A program made the position numbers and the translations under genes. A model generated the notes under the pieces. It was given only the letters and a program-made list of their open reading frames with translations, searched no databases and was not told the DNA's origin. A DNA stretch of 64,000 bases from Hyalella azteca (Eukaryota; Arthropoda; Malacostraca; Amphipoda; Hyalellidae), in assembly GCF_000764305.2 (NCBI RefSeq), contig NW_025931515.1, positions 1 to 64,000 of the forward strand, given 5' to 3'. Below, piece by piece: positions 29,301-42,309 of the stretch; the stretch's first letter is position 1; each line of letters begins with the position of its first letter.

Positions 29301-31030
29301 AGGCAGTGCAGAGCGCTGGAGTGGGTCGCTACCGTGCAGGCTGCTCGCTTGTTCCTCCAATTAACGAAGGTTGTTCTTCTCACCATAACAATGGATGTTC
29401 TAATTACCTCATTAGCTATGAAACTTCTACAATCATGAACAGTTGCTTGTATATTTTGCCTCAAATACCTTTACGGTATATATGAATTAATACACAATAT
29501 TCGTTTTTTAAATTTAACCTTGAAAATAAATCTCATCGATTGAAGAGATTATGTCATTCAATTCTCTTGTATTCGGTAATTTTCACGCTGATCCTTCATG
29601 AGCGCAATAAAGTTAATGAGAAATAATATCTTCATGAAAATTTTAAGTTAAAAAAGTTATGATACAGTAAATTAGAAATAAATAAATTTTAACATTAGAT
29701 TATAATGGTAACCCTGGTGCAGACTTCGCACGCCAGTCTACGGGAATTCAACGCCTAAAATGAATAGAAATTCAATTATTTAAATAAATAATTTACGAAA
29801 TTATCTGGTTAAATATGAATTTTTGAAGTTTGTTTTGTCTTCGAATGCTTGTTTGTTTTGTCTTCTTTTAAGTTTGTTTTGTCTTCGAATTGCGATTTAG
29901 TTTCGTTCAAAAATAAAATTAGTTAATTCTATTCAAACATTAAACTTCTGCAAATGCAACGCTGTTTCTATTTGGTTAAGACTGTAACAAATTCAATTAA
30001 TGGGATGTTAGACTAATTTGTTCGCAATCGTTTGGAACTCGTTTAGTCTTATACGATAAATGTATGTTCGTGTATCACTTTTTATATAAGATATCTCATT
30101 CTTATTGTATATAAATTTTATTGCTGCTTTCAAAAAGTTGTGTTATTGTAAATATATTTATACGTTTGTATATTGATTTTCAATTCATGTCTGTTCTCAT
30201 TTGTTCACACTGAATAGGCCATCAATTAACAACGAATTCGCGAATGGCAAACTCTGTCATAGTTCAGCTCCGTGCTTGCTTTTTAAACATTTACATTAAT
30301 TATGTTGACATTACATAGACATTAATCATGTTGATATTACTTAGAAATTAGTAATGTTGACATTACATAGAAATTTGTAATGTTGACATAGTGATATAGG
30401 TTTGAAGCAAGGGTTTGAACTAATAAAAAACATGTTAAATGATCAGCATAAATGACACGATACCGAAAATATTATCTACTCGATATATAATCCCACCTTA
30501 TTAATGAGATTTTAATAAAAGTATGTTTTTATGAGATGCGTTAATTATTTTTAATAATAGCAAATAATGTATCTTTAGCTGAGAATTTAATTTCATGGCA
30601 GAAAAGTAATCATGCAAACACATAATGGTTACTATAACTAATTATCTCACCTGAGGAAAAATCATAATACAAGCTCCAGTTTCAAAAATTCGTTAAAAAA
30701 AATTAAAAAAATAGCCACTGATAATAAATTTACACGCAAAAATTCTAAGGATGAAATCGGAAATCAATTAAAAATAATTGGTATATAGAATATTAGAATT
30801 GAATATCCTAAAATTAGTCAGAAGTTCCTGTAATTTAATTCAAAAATATTTTCGAATAATGCATGTAAAAAGTAATATTTTAACGTGAAAAATCACAAAT
30901 CTGCTTCAAAAGTCAGTTGTATTACGTGAACAATATTTTTGCAAGAAAATAAATGCAAAACAGTCAATCTTAAAATCCGCATTTTTAATCAGTTTGCATA
31001 ACAGTTTGCGTATATATTAATAACACCTCG
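29301..31030. other. AT-rich intergenic DNA, little seen
   Basis: Short repeated words occur: TTTGTTTTGTCTTCGAAT three times at 29830-29890, and GTTGACATTACATAGAAAT three or four times at 30300-30385. Sequence at 29707-29745 (GGTAACCCTGGTGCAGACTT) faintly resembles the head of the minisatellite-bearing family, without core or tail. No genes are seen. Confidence 0.4.
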
Positions 31031-31265
31031 ACGTACCGTATAACGTCTGGGTCTCTTTATAAGCTCATTTAAAGTGTCGTGAGGCCCACTTGACTTTAGG
31101 CCCATTAAACAAACTTAATAAGCTCAGCCACTCACGTTGAAAGGGAAAGTCCTCACACTCTAAGTGAGATTAGCCTGAACCGCAGGAAATTCCTGAATGT
31201 TTACTTTATGAGAGTCTCCGTCTTATGAGGTACCGAAAAATTGACTTTAAAAGAGGGTGGATACA
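31031..31265. other. Moderately GC-rich unique block (candidate regulatory DNA)
   Basis: The block is non-repetitive, with GCCCATTAAACAAACTTAAT and GTTTACTTTATGAGAGTCTC (Hox-type TTTATGAG core). It lies between the two Dll genes. Its function is inferred only from composition and location. Confidence 0.25.
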
Positions 31266-31755
31266 TTGAAATACGCTGCCTGTACTTTGTACTTTGACTG
31301 TACTTTGTGTGCAAAAATATAGCACTTTAACATGTAAAATAAATAAAAATACTGCAGTTTGTGTCAAAGTAAAATACAATAACTAATGCCGGAAAATATT
31401 GAAATATCATTTGTGTTCAAATGTAGAATACAACAATCTATAATTAAATAGTCTACAATAATTTATGTTTGAAAGACATTAATAGAATTTTGTGTTGAAA
31501 ATTTGTGACGGCTTCCTTTTTGCCGGGTTAAACTGGATCACGTTGTTCACACAGAGGCAAAAAATGCTTCACAATTCAGACAAAGTCCAACTTATTTCTC
31601 TGAGTGTATTAGGATAGATAATGGCTTTACTGAATTATTGATTATTTCTGGTTTGCCTCTAGGCGCCATGAAAATTGATGCCTTTACAGGGTACGTCATA
31701 GATACGATGATGCATGCAAGTTACCTGGCGATATATCTACTCGAGTATGAAGTGA
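31266..31755. other. AT-rich intergenic DNA, no feature seen
   Basis: This is unique sequence leading into the 20-bp array. Confidence 0.4.
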
Positions 31756-32370
31756 CTGGTAGACGCGGGTAGATATGAGATCACGCAAGTAGATAAGAGA
31801 TGATGCGAGTAGATAAGAGATGACGCAAGTCGATAAGAGATGACGCGGGTAGATAAGAGATGACGCGTGTAGATAAGAGTTGCCGCGTGTAGATAAGAGA
31901 TGACGCATGTAGATAAGAGATGACGCGGGTAGATAAGAGATGACGCGTGTAGATAAGAGATGACGCGAGTAGTAAAGAGATGACGCGAGTAGATAAGAGA
32001 TGACGCTTGTAGATAAAAGATGACGCGAGTAGATAAGAGATGACGCGGGTAGATAAGAGATGACGCGGGTAGATAAGAGATGACGCGTGTAGATAAGAGA
32101 TGACGAAGGTAGATAAGAGATGACGCGTGTAGATAAGAGATGACGCGGGTAGTAAAGAGATGACGCGAGTAGATAAGAGATGACACAGGTAGATAAGAGA
32201 TGATGCGGGTAGATAAGAGATGACGCAAGTAGATAAGAGATGACGCGTGTAGATAAGAGATGACGCAAGTAGATAAGAGATGACGCAAGTAGATAAGAGA
32301 TGACGCAAGTAGATAAGAGATGACGCAAGTAGATAAGAGATGACGCGTATAGATAAGAGATGACGCGTGT
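31756..32370. repeat. 20-bp minisatellite, about 30 copies (block 1)
   Basis: The unit is GTAGATAAGAGATGACGCGG, varying at the last five or so positions (GCAA, GCGT, GCGA). The period is strict. Minus-strand frames of 175-247 codons arise because the reverse strand has no stop in any phase of the unit. They are not genes. Confidence 0.95.
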
Positions 32371-32634
32371 GAATATAAGTCCGTTTAAAGCTATTCTATA
32401 AATGCATTGCTCATTAATTCCGCTATCAATGTTCTCCATCTAAACAACGCTGCCATTAATGTATATTCTGTATATCCTGCGCCATCCAATATTATACATT
32501 TTGACATATGAAGTTAAGGAAAGAAATAACGAACTAAATTGAAAATAAATTTTTGTACATTTAACGTAAAAATAGCCCCGAAAATCCAGTTGCAACCCTA
32601 TAAGGGCCCGATACTCATAATTGGTTGTAAACTG
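32371..32634. other. Spacer of a compound repeat (copy 1)
   Basis: The word AAATTGAAAATAAATTT and the surrounding 150 bp (about 32505-32605) recur, diverged, at about 33030-33110. This shows that the whole array-spacer-array block is duplicated. Confidence 0.7.
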
Positions 32635-32772
32635 TTATTGTCCAACTCCACTAGTCCCACTCTGCACTACCATAAGCCACTAGTCTCACTCTGCACTACC
32701 ATGAGCCACTAGTCTCACTCTGCACTACCATGAGCCACTAGTCCCACTCTGCACTAACATGAGCCACTAGTC
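32635..32772. repeat. 29-bp minisatellite (block 1), about 5 copies
   Basis: The unit contains CCACTAGTCTCACTCTGCAC followed by TACCATGAG. It continues without a break into the second 20-bp array. Confidence 0.9.
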
Positions 32773-32970
32773 TGTGTAGATAAGAGATGACGAGTGTAGA
32801 TAAGAGATGACACGTTTAGATAAGAGATGACACGTGTAGATAAGAGATGACGTGTGTATATAAGAGATGACACGTGTAGATAAGAGATGACACGTGTAGA
32901 TAAGAGATGACACGTGTAGATAAGAGATGACACGTGTATATAAGACATGATGCGTGTACATAAGAGATGA
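32773..32970. repeat. 20-bp minisatellite (block 2), about 10 copies
   Basis: This is the same family as block 1, with a distinct homogenised variant, GTAGATAAGAGATGACACGT. The block-specific variant shows local homogenisation. Confidence 0.95.
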
Positions 32971-33111
32971 TATCTAAACAGCGCTGCTATTTCTGTATAT
33001 ACTGTCATCAAATATTATATGTTTTTATATATGAAGTTGCGGAAATAAATATTGACCTAAATTGAAAATAAATTTGCGTACATTTATCGTAGAAATGGCA
33101 GCAAAAATCTA

Positions 33112-33296
33112 TCATCCAACTCCATTAGTCCCACTCTGCGCTACCATGAGCCACTAGTCCCACTCTGCACTACCATGAGCCACTAGTCCCACTCTGCGCT
33201 ATCATGAGCCACTAGTCCCACTCTGCACTACCATGAGCCACTAGTCACACTCTGCACTGCCATGAGCCACTAGTCCCACTCTGCACTACTATGAGG
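33112..33296. repeat. 29-bp minisatellite (block 2), about 6 copies
   Basis: This is the same unit as 32635-32772. It completes the second array-spacer-array module. Confidence 0.9.
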
Positions 33297-34235
33297 ATTG
33301 TGAGCCGCTTCTCGGTTTGGATGTATAATAAAGATGAAGCGCTGAATTATTAAGAGACTGACGAATTGATGAAGAGATCTTAAGGATATCCAAATTAATT
33401 ACATATTTGCAAAAAAATTAGACTGCTGCTAATTAATTTAGAATTTTGAAGAAATCCTTTCTATACAACTAATTGGCTTTAATTATGGAGTTGACCCTGT
33501 CGTTGGCTCCTTCATTGAACGAAATTTGGCAAATTTGGCGGATTTGTGCAACTTTAGAAGCAATATTTCAAAATCTTGGCTCAGGTTACACCATCTCGGG
33601 GCAGACGGTTAAATTGTACATAATTATTTAAAAGTATTACAACTTTTGTATTTCTTGTCATGAATTTCGTTACCAGGTGGACATCGAAGCAACACTGCTA
33701 TCCCTGTCGGATATCGAAAATCTGCTGGATTTTATCGCTGTTGCAAACTAATAAGCTTCAACTTAGATGTGAAGGACAACGTACAATATCTCGCATTATT
33801 GCAATATAATTATTTGATAAACAATTTTTTGATAATCAGCACCATCAGCACCATAGACACCATTAAATTTCAGGATAGTTCCTAATATGTGATGTACACT
33901 GAAGCCCCAACTGACAGAAAAAAATTATTGACAATAAAAATAAAAGACTTTCTTGGCGGTTCGCCCCATAAAATCCTAATAAATATGTTTGGTAGTTATA
34001 ACAAGAATCACTCGTAAATATTTTTAATGAAATTTGCTCAAATTTTCGTACCGCGTATTTGGTTAGAATATAATTTACTTTCTTTTAAAGTAATGCTCTA
34101 TTATTCACTTCTACGAGCTAGTAAATGTTGAACGATGTTCTGCGGCGGATTTACTGGGGATGAAAGTCGGCGCGCGGCGTCACTCGAGCGCGTAATGCGG
34201 TGATCAAATAACCGACGCAGCGGAGCGTGCGGCGA
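33297..34235. other. AT-rich intergenic DNA, no feature seen
   Basis: The stretch is unique. A short CpG-rich edge at about 34140-34235 leads into the next array. Confidence 0.4.
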
Positions 34236-34945
34236 GCGGCGTGAGATGTCGTACGTCTGGCGTACGCCACGGCATGGCGTGTCGTACGTCTGGCGNNNNN
34301 NNNNNNNNNNNNNNNNNNNNNNNNNNNNNNNNNNNNNNNNNNNNNNNNNNNNNNNNNNNNNNNNNNNNNNNNNNNNNNNNNNNNNNNNNNNNNNNNNNNN
34401 NNNNNNNNNNNNNNNNNNNNNNNNNNNNNNNNNNNNNNNNNNNNNNNNNNNNNNNNNNNNNNNNNNGCCATGACCTGGCGTGTCGTACGTCTGGCGTACG
34501 CCATGGCCAAACGTGTCGTACGTCTGGCGTACGCCATGGCCAAACGTGTCGTACGTCTTGCGTACTCCATAGCCTGGTTCGTCTTACGTTTGGCGTAGCC
34601 ATGGCCTGACGTGTCGTACGTTTGGCGAACAACATGACCTTGAATGTCGTGTGTTTGGCGAACATCATAGCCTGGCTTGTCGTACGTTTGGCGAACAACA
34701 TGACTTTGAGGGTCAGACGTTTGGCGTACATCATGGCCTGGCTTGTCATACGTTTGGCCAACAACATGGCATTGAATGGCGTACGTTTAACGTGCATCAT
34801 AGCATAGGGTGTCGTACGTTTGGCGTACGTCATGCCTTGAATGTCGCAAGTTTGTCATACATCATAGCCTGGCGTGTCGTACGTTTGGCATACGACACGG
34901 CCTAACGTGTCATACGTTTAGCGTACTTCGAAGCCTGGCATACTC
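34236..34945. repeat. ~30-33-bp minisatellite with internal gap
   Basis: The unit contains GTGTCGTACGTCTGGCGTAC followed by GCCATGGCC. Copies around the gap are near-identical, and those to the right (34610-34930) are progressively diverged. The 171-N gap is at 34296-34466. Frames on either strand here are repeat by-products. Confidence 0.9.
34296..34466. other. Assembly gap (171 N)
   Basis: The gap lies inside the minisatellite, so the array length is unknown. Confidence 0.99.
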
Positions 34946-35330
34946 ATGCTTGTGGTGTGCTGCGACTTACGCTAATCATACGTTGCAATTTACCGCTCTG
35001 TTACTCATTAAAGCTCTCACTTTGTGTATCCCACACAAACTTACTTTCTATATAAATTATAATTTCCTAAACCGAAATATTCATGTTCAAATCAATTTCA
35101 ATAATGTAGAGGGTTCACAGTGAGCTCCGCAGTATTTATTTATTTGCTATTCCAAGCAGTTCCAGGCTATGCTGATGCACCACCTTAGCGGTGCAGGCGC
35201 GCCGTGTAGTTACATCTGCCGGGAAGCCACTGACGCCATTGCGGAACAATCCGCTCGAGTCTGCATCTGTAGACGTGATTTTATGTAATTTTAGACGTGA
35301 TTTTATGATTTTTAGACGTGATTTGATGTG
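34946..35330. other. Intergenic DNA, nothing specific
   Basis: Three copies of TTTTAGACGTGATTTNATG lie at about 35268-35325, just before the transposase fragment. Confidence 0.4.
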
Positions 35331-35334
35331 ACCT

Positions 35335-35556
35335 CAACCTATTGAGAATACCAGCGACTGTTCAGAGCATCAACTCAGTTGACATTCATCGCCAAATCAG
35401 TGAAGTGTTTGGTAAAAACATGAATGATGAAATGTTGCAGGGATGGGTTAAGACCTTTCAATATTGCCGATTAAACATTGATGATGAGGAAGTGGGAGAC
35501 CTTCAGTTATTACAGATGATCTGATGCAAAAAGTGGACAGTAAAGTGAAGGAGAAA
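35335..35556 (+). pseudogene. mariner/SETMAR-like transposase, N-terminal HTH fragment
   Basis: The sequence encodes SINSVDIHRQISEVFGKN, then MNDEMLQGWVKTFQ, and after a frameshift DDLMQKVDSKVKEK. This matches the order of the helix-turn-helix domain of SETMAR-type mariner transposases (IHRQ-E-YG, M-VRKWV--F, DEERSGRPS, DDLVQKVD). The DEERSGRPS part is degraded to DDEEVGDLQ and followed by a frame break. The fragment stops abruptly where the A-block repeat begins (35557), so the catalytic DDD domain is absent. It is a dead fragment. The family call is from memory of the motif. Confidence 0.75.
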
Positions 35557-36310
35557 GCCTGGGGATGAACTAAAGTTCAGGATAAAGGATTAGATGAATT
35601 GAGTCAGTTTTTCGGAAATTAGCAAGTAAATAAAATAAGCAGACGAGTTAAATGAACGTGTAAGTAGAGTGAACAGATTAGGTAAATAATCAAATAAATA
35701 ATTTCAGTGAATGAAGTTAAGGTTAGAGTTAAATAATTAAAGTGAGAAGACCAAATAAATTAATAAGTACAATAAAGATCATACATTCCACCAGCATCGT
35801 CATCAAGCAGTGGTCCGACATCATCCGACCGATGATGGCTGAAGCCTTCATCTGATACTAATTATACAATCATAAATATTCAATCACTACAATTATCCAA
35901 ATTAATTAATCATACCGTTGAAACGAGCAATATTATCCAAAACTTTAAAATTATGAACAATTATGAACATTGATAGCACACTACAATTAGGAGTAAACAT
36001 AATAATTATTGCAACAACAATCATATATACCATGATAATTCACATAAATATTTACAACATTACAATTAGTAACATCAATAGCAACATTAACATAACCATC
36101 ATTGATTACAGCATAACAATTCTCAAAATTAATAACAACATTACAATTATCATCATTAATCACAACATTACAATTATCAATATCAATAACAGCATTAAAA
36201 TAGGCATCATTAATTACTACATTGCACAATTATCATCATTAATCACAACATTACAATTATAAACATCAATACAGCATTAAAATAGCCATCATTAATTACT
36301 ACATTATCTT
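35557..36310 (+). repeat. A-block of a dispersed element (copy 1)
   Basis: It begins GCCTGGGGATGAACTAAAGT and ends in an irregular ACAACATTACAATTATCA array (about 36000-36300). Bases 35557-36186 are identical by eye to 37259-37888. A diverged third copy starts at about 44015. The 99-codon Ile/Asn-rich frame is low-complexity. Confidence 0.85.
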
Positions 36311-36585
36311 GGTGTGACGACTTGCCGTGGCTACTATCATGGAGCGATTAGCGGAGGCAAAAAATCTTTATAAACAAAAGTATAACTATTGAGAATATCT
36401 GTCAAGTCCTTTTTCACTGAAATGCCTGACATGAAGAAAATATTCTCTTAAATATCAAGCTTTGGGAATGAATATCATGCCTTTATTCATTAAAATAGTA
36501 GTTGTCAGGTCAAGTGCTCAATGATTAAAACATTTTTATTCAAGATAATGTTTTATTTGTGAGTTCTCTTCAAAGATTGCACCAT
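36311..36585. other. Spacer between repeat blocks, no feature seen
   Basis: This is unique AT-rich sequence. Confidence 0.4.
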
Positions 36586-36587
36586 AT

Positions 36588-37888
36588 TACACACAATGCG
36601 GTCTTTCTTTCCCCGCTCTATGGCAATTTCATTAATCAAGTCTTTCCTTCTCCCCAATGACCTCATTAATTCCAAACAACCGTTTTTTGTTTAATCTTTC
36701 CATCTCATTAATAATCTAATCTTTCTTCCCCCGAATCATTTGAGCTTGTTAATAACCAAGTGTCCCTTTGCTCGAATCATTGACATCATTAATAATAAAT
36801 TGTCTCTTTCCTCGATTCATTTAACCTCATTAATAATCAAATGTCTCTTTCCTCTAATCATTGACCTCATTATTAACCAAGTGTTCCTTTCCTCGAATCA
36901 TTGACCTCATTAATAGTAAAGTATCCCTTTCCTCGATTCATTTAACCTCATTAATAATCAAGTGACTATTTCCTCGAATCATTTGAGCTCATTAATAGCC
37001 TAATCTTTCCTCCATCTTCTGAGGCCTAATCAATTAGCCACCACTAATACTTCTAATAATTATGATAATAATGACCACCACTAATACGTCTCAGTATTAT
37101 ACATCACATTATACAAATAATGATAAACCTTGAATGTTTCAATGTTGGAACAAGGCTACAGGCGCCAAAGTAGACACCCCTAGACAAGGCTTCAGCGTCC
37201 CATAGTAAATCCTTAAAACCGCAATCCTAACGAGAAAAACTAATCTGTAATTAACATGGCCTGGGGATGAACTAAAGTTCAGGATAAAGGATTAGATGAA
37301 TTGAGTCAGTTTTTCGGAAATTAGCAAGTAAATAAAATAAGCAGACGAGTTAAATGAACGTGTAAGTAGAGTGAACAGATTAGGTAAATAATCAAATAAA
37401 TAATTTCAGTGAATGAAGTTAAGGTTAGAGTTAAATAATTAAAGTGAGAAGACCAAATAAATTAATAAGTACAATAAAGATCATACATTCCACCAGCATC
37501 GTCATCAAGCAGTGGTCCGACATCATCCGACCGATGATGGCTGAAGCCTTCATCTGATACTAATTATACAATCATAAATATTCAATCACTACAATTATCC
37601 AAATTAATTAATCATACCGTTGAAACGAGCAATATTATCCAAAACTTTAAAATTATGAACAATTATGAACATTGATAGCACACTACAATTAGGAGTAAAC
37701 ATAATAATTATTGCAACAACAATCATATATACCATGATAATTCACATAAATATTTACAACATTACAATTAGTAACATCAATAGCAACATTAACATAACCA
37801 TCATTGATTACAGCATAACAATTCTCAAAATTAATAACAACATTACAATTATCATCATTAATCACAACATTACAATTATCAATATCAA
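36588..37888 (+). repeat. B-A dispersed element (copy 2, truncated by N)
   Basis: The B part (36588-37258) opens ACAATGCGGTCTTTCTTTCC. It holds about eight copies of a ~37-bp unit containing CTCATTAATAATCAAGTGTC. The A part (37259-37888) follows and is cut at the single N, 37889. The same B-then-A order is seen at 43348-44740, which defines an element of about 1.4 kb without coding capacity. Confidence 0.85.
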
Positions 37889-37891
37889 NGA

Positions 37892-38100
37892 AACTTCCGA
37901 TCTCGTCTGACAAAATGTATTGAACAGCATGGAGGTCACCTACAAGATGTAATATTCAAGAATTAAACTTGTAAGTAAACCCAACGAAACTTTAAATGTA
38001 GCTCTTTGTAAAAAGAAAGAATTAAAACGCTATCTTTAATACTTTTTACTTTGTGATTTTTTTAAAAGAGTAAGTTCCCACGCCGCACCCTGTATAGCAT
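37892..38100 (+). pseudogene. Tc1/mariner-type transposase C-terminal fragment and element end
   Basis: A frame from 37892 to the stop at 37964-37966 reads NFRSRLTKCIEQHGGHLQDV and ends FKN. The R-L-KCIE--GGH pattern is the usual last 20 residues of several Tc1/mariner-like transposases. About 130 bp after the stop, CCACGCCGCACCCTGTATAG resembles the terminal bases of such elements. The fragment starts at the single-N join, so the upstream part may be unassembled rather than lost. Confidence 0.6.
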
Positions 38101-38425
38101 TATATACTAAGAGCATAAATTAGGATTATCATTTCAGAACCTCACTGAGCATTCTCTTATTATTTCTTGAAGGAAACCTGAATAACTCGCGGCTTAGTCA
38201 CAACAGCTGAGTAAGCTGAGTGATGGAGCTCGTTGGGTAATGAGGCGCCCCTGCCACGCACTATTGTACTAATTATCTGCGTATCTTATCGCTGCATATA
38301 TGATGCCATTATCAATGTTCGCAACATTATTTTCAGCATTATACTTGTTTGTGTGGTATGATGCAATGGTGCAATGCAGGCTACGAATTCGTAGGAATGG
38401 TGAGCACAGCCACGAATGTGATGAA
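38101..38425. other. Intergenic DNA, no feature seen
   Basis: This is unique sequence between the transposase fragment and the 14-bp array. Confidence 0.4.
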
Positions 38426-38712
38426 CTCGCAATGCGTGTAAATCCATGCGGGTAAAGCCGTGCGTGTAGAGCAATGCGTGTAGAATCATACGTGTAGAGC
38501 CTTGCGTGTACAGCCATGCGTGTACAGCCATGCGTGTAGAGCCATGTCCATGGGTGTAGAACCATGCGTGTAGGGCCATGTGAGTAAAGCCATGCGTGTA
38601 GAGCCATGCGTGTAGTGCCATGCGTGTAGAGCCATGCGTGTAAAACCATGCGTGTAGAGCCATGCGTGTAAAGCCATGCGTGTAAAGCCATGCGTGTAGA
38701 GCGCATGCCACG
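38426..38712. repeat. 14-bp minisatellite (CATGCGTGTAGAGC), about 20 copies
   Basis: A strict 14-bp period with few indels gives three simultaneously open minus-strand frames (up to 169 codons) with a 14-residue repeat (LYTHGSTRMALHAW). Frames and strands are equivalent, so there is no evidence for a gene. Confidence 0.9.
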
Positions 38713-39784
38713 TGCGCCACACGCGCCACACGTGCCAACAATGGCGCGTGATTGCCGTGGAGTTGCCACGTGCGTCACTCCAGCAACTCGCGCCCCGGGG
38801 CTTCACTTGGCGCCATTCAGGCTCGACATTCACGTACATTTTTTACCATTAATCTGAATCTCTTTAGCTTGACTCTTGGTGAGTATAATAGTTCAAAATA
38901 ACTATTTGATTGCTGGAATTCAAAATAAATATTCCTAACATTCTTGAACGAATATTAGTCATTCCAGACGAATGTTCGGAGCCTTCCGGAAAAATATTCG
39001 TTGCATTCCAGGCGAATATTCTAAGCATTCCTGGAAAACAATCGTAGCATTACAAAGGAAAATTCCAAGTATTCCAGGCAAATAATCGTACCATTCAGGG
39101 CGAACATTAAAAGCATTCCAGGCAAATATTTATAAAATTTTTGGTTAATTCGTAGAATATTTGGCACATTGGCTTTTTCTTGTGGGCTTTATCATCGCTT
39201 CGTCGTAAGCATAGTGGTAAATAAAGGACGAATAAAAATCTTAAATGGAAATTAATTAAAATCTTATGATTTAAAATCTTAGAGGTCTTAAATCTTAGAA
39301 AATTAAAATGTCTTTGCTTTTGCTCTTACTTTTGGACTCAAGATTCGGAGCCTTCCTGAAATTAAGAAATAAACGAGAATTTTAAACTAACAATATTCGA
39401 GCAACAGAAGCAGACTATAACGTAAACAAGATAAATAAATAATAGACTGATAATCATAATCATGAACCCATCTAAACATCACCACTGAATTGATACAGAA
39501 AATTATTACAAAAATCAACAGACCGAATATAAAGTAGCGCGTACCTCTATGTGTGGATCACACAGCAATGAACAAGTGCAGAGCTTATCTAAACGAGGTC
39601 ATATCTGAGGTGACTTAAAACAAAAATCAAAGTACCTAACTGTAATAAAACATTATTATAATAAGTTAAAGTAAAACAAAAAAACTTGCTTCATGAGCAT
39701 CATACATGACTACAAACGTTATAGCATCATCACTATGGTGCATCATTTGTATACTGCTGATATAAGCTGTCATCGTTCAGTAAC
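38713..39784. other. Intergenic DNA with a degenerate ATTCCAGGCGAATATTC repeat
   Basis: A CpG-rich stretch covers 38713-38830. About seven loose copies of CATTCCAGGCGAATATTC occur at 38928-39140. The rest is AT-rich and featureless. Confidence 0.5.
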
Positions 39785-39992
39785 CACCATGCCCACGCAC
39801 CATCACCACAGTTTCACCACCACCTCCACCCACGCACCACCATCACAGTGTCACCACCACCACCCACTTACCACCATCACAGTGTCACCATCACCACCGC
39901 CACCACCCAGCACCACCATCACAGTGTCACCATCACCACCGCCACCACCCACGTACCATCATCACAGTGTCACCACCACCACATCTTCTGTG
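39785..39992. repeat. CACCATCACAGTGTCACCACC-type array
   Basis: Five or so units of 24-45 bp are built from ACCATCACAGTGTCACC and CACCACC runs. Confidence 0.85.
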
Positions 39993-40373
39993 GGTCATCT
40001 TGACTCATTTTTGCTTGACTACTGGGCGTAGTGCTCGATTCTTTCTCTTACTGGGGGTGAGAAAATGCATCAATTTTTGGACAATATTACACGTTCAATT
40101 TTATCAGTGCATGGGTGGCAGCTATGTGTCTTCTAGCATTTTCGAAAAAATCTTCTTGTTTGTTTTTAAATCCTAAACCAAAGGACGCGTTATGGGTGGC
40201 CATTATGAGTCTTCAGATGTAATCTCAGGTAATCTCAGAGTAATCCAGGGTAATACAAGGTAATCCAGGTATATACAAGATAATACAAGGTAATACAAAG
40301 TAATACAAGAAGGCGGAATTGAATATCCTAATCCTGAGCAGACACGAGCGCGTCCAACAAAGGTTAAGCTCAG
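39993..40373. repeat. Unique DNA then 10-bp (GTAATACAAG)n run
   Basis: A loose 10-bp repeat, GTAATACAAG/GTAATCCAGG, covers about 40215-40312. The remainder holds nothing recognisable. Confidence 0.6.
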
Positions 40374-40532
40374 GATTACATGAACATCGTTAACTGTGCC
40401 TCAGAGGATCGTAACGATTACATGAACATCGTTAACTGTGCCTCTGAGGATGGTAACGATTACATGAACATCGTTAACTGTGCCTCAGAGGATCGTAACG
40501 ATTACATGAACATCGTTAACTGTGCCTCAGAG
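40374..40532. repeat. 42-bp minisatellite, ~4 near-identical copies
   Basis: The unit starts GATTACATGAACATCGTTAA. Almost no divergence is seen. It is cut by the single N at 40533. Confidence 0.9.
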
Positions 40533-40533
40533 N

Positions 40534-41106
40534 TACGTGATGCACGCAAATGGACCGCCACCCATTACGTGATGCACGCAAATGGACCGCCACCCATTAC
40601 GTGATGCACGCAAATGGACCGCCACCCATTACGTGATGCACGCAAATGGACCGCCACCCATTACGTGATGCACGCAAATGGACCGCCACCCATTACGTGA
40701 TGCACGCAAATGGACCGCCACCCATTACGTGATGCACGCAAATGGACCGCCACCCATTACGTGATGCACGCAAATGGACCGCCACCCATTACGTGATGCA
40801 CGCAAATGGACCGCCACCCATTACGTGATGCACGCAAATGGACCGCCACCCATTACGTGATGCACGCAAATGGACCGCCACCCATTACGTGATGCACGCA
40901 AATGGACCGCCACCCATTACGTGATGCACGCAAATGGACCGCCACCCATTACGTGATGCACGCAAATGGACCGCCACCCATTACGTGATGCACGCAAATG
41001 GACCGCCACCCATTACGTGATGCACGCAAATGGACCGCCACCCATTACGCGATGCACGCAAATGGACCGCCACCCATTACGCGATGCACGCAAATGGACC
41101 GCCGCC
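40534..41106. repeat. 32-bp minisatellite, about 18 almost identical copies
   Basis: The unit contains TACGTGATGCACGCAAATGG then ACCGCCACCCAT. The only variants I see are TACGCG near the right end. It abuts a single N on the left, so the true length is unknown. Confidence 0.95.
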
Positions 41107-41900
41107 CACGCATTTCACGAATTTCCACAAAACATCACTGGACAGAAATGCACGCATTTTAAATTTATTTGCCAAGTGTTCTAAGTTTCTTAGCTCGTAT
41201 TTACGATTTATTTGGTTTTGTAGGCTTGTGTAAATTGAGGTGAGCATTACATCATTATTTTTATATTTATATATGATGTTTATTTATTATTTTTAAAATA
41301 TGATATCATAAAATTTTCTACTTTCGCTATACTGTATTTTAATATTGTTTCAACATTCAAAGTGTCGGCTCAAGGGATGAAAATACGAGGTCACACATCA
41401 CCTGATATTCTCCTGTTAATAGTTATCCTGTTGTAAATAAGCTTGATATCTCAAAGGACACTTCTATACTTCGAATATAATGTTCGAAATTTCTAGTGTA
41501 AGGTGAAGTTGAATTGCAGAAATTAAAACAATTTTATGCCTTGTGAATTTGATTAAAATTTCTTTTTTTTATTCTCTCGGATATTGATGAGAAAGGAATT
41601 AGCCGTGGATTGTTCTACACATCATGAACCACGGGTGGTGAAACGGGACAACGAATTGACGCTATGGAAATTTTAAATTAAAATCGTGCAACTTTGGCCA
41701 AAATTAGGGTGAAATAAAGGCTCACTAGAATCTAGAGAGACACTACCCGTGTGGTCTCCACTTCATCTAGCACCGACTCACTAGACCCTAGAAGGTCATT
41801 AACGCGGTCTACTAACGAGCCTCTCTTCTTTTGTTTCGAGTACAAAACAAGATCGTTTGAAATCACCGAGCTTAGGTAAACTGGCGGCGTATTGATACGG
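41107..41900. other. AT-rich intergenic DNA, no feature seen
   Basis: The stretch is unique, with no recognisable gene. Confidence 0.4.
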
Positions 41901-41902
41901 AA

Positions 41903-42205
41903 GTGGTGCGTGTAACGCAGGCATGCTGTGTGTAACGCAGGCATGTGGTGTGTAACGCAGGCATGTGGTGTGTAACGCAGGCATGTGGTGTTTAACGCAG
42001 GCATGCGGTGTATTTTTAATGAGTTACCCTTTAATAACACATAAATCCACTATGTTACCCAAAAACACATTTTGTTATGGAGATATATAGTGAACCACAC
42101 ACGGAAATAAGGTGTGTACCGCACTTAAATACAGTGTGTCACACGGATATACAATGTGTGACACAGAAACACAATGCGGCAAACAGAAATACAGTGTGTA
42201 GGCAA
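41903..42205. repeat. 20-bp array, then degenerate ~24-bp ACAGTGTG array
   Basis: Five copies of GTGTGTAACGCAGGCATGTG lie at 41905-42010. Four loose units with AATACAGTGTGTNACACGGA lie at 42100-42200. Confidence 0.8.
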
Positions 42206-42309
42206 GTGGCCGTACAAAAGCACTCAGCGGCCCGACAGCCGTGACTGATTTAAAAGAAACGCGACGCAAAACAGACACTCGCCTGCAGACCGCAGCCTGC
42301 CTACAGACA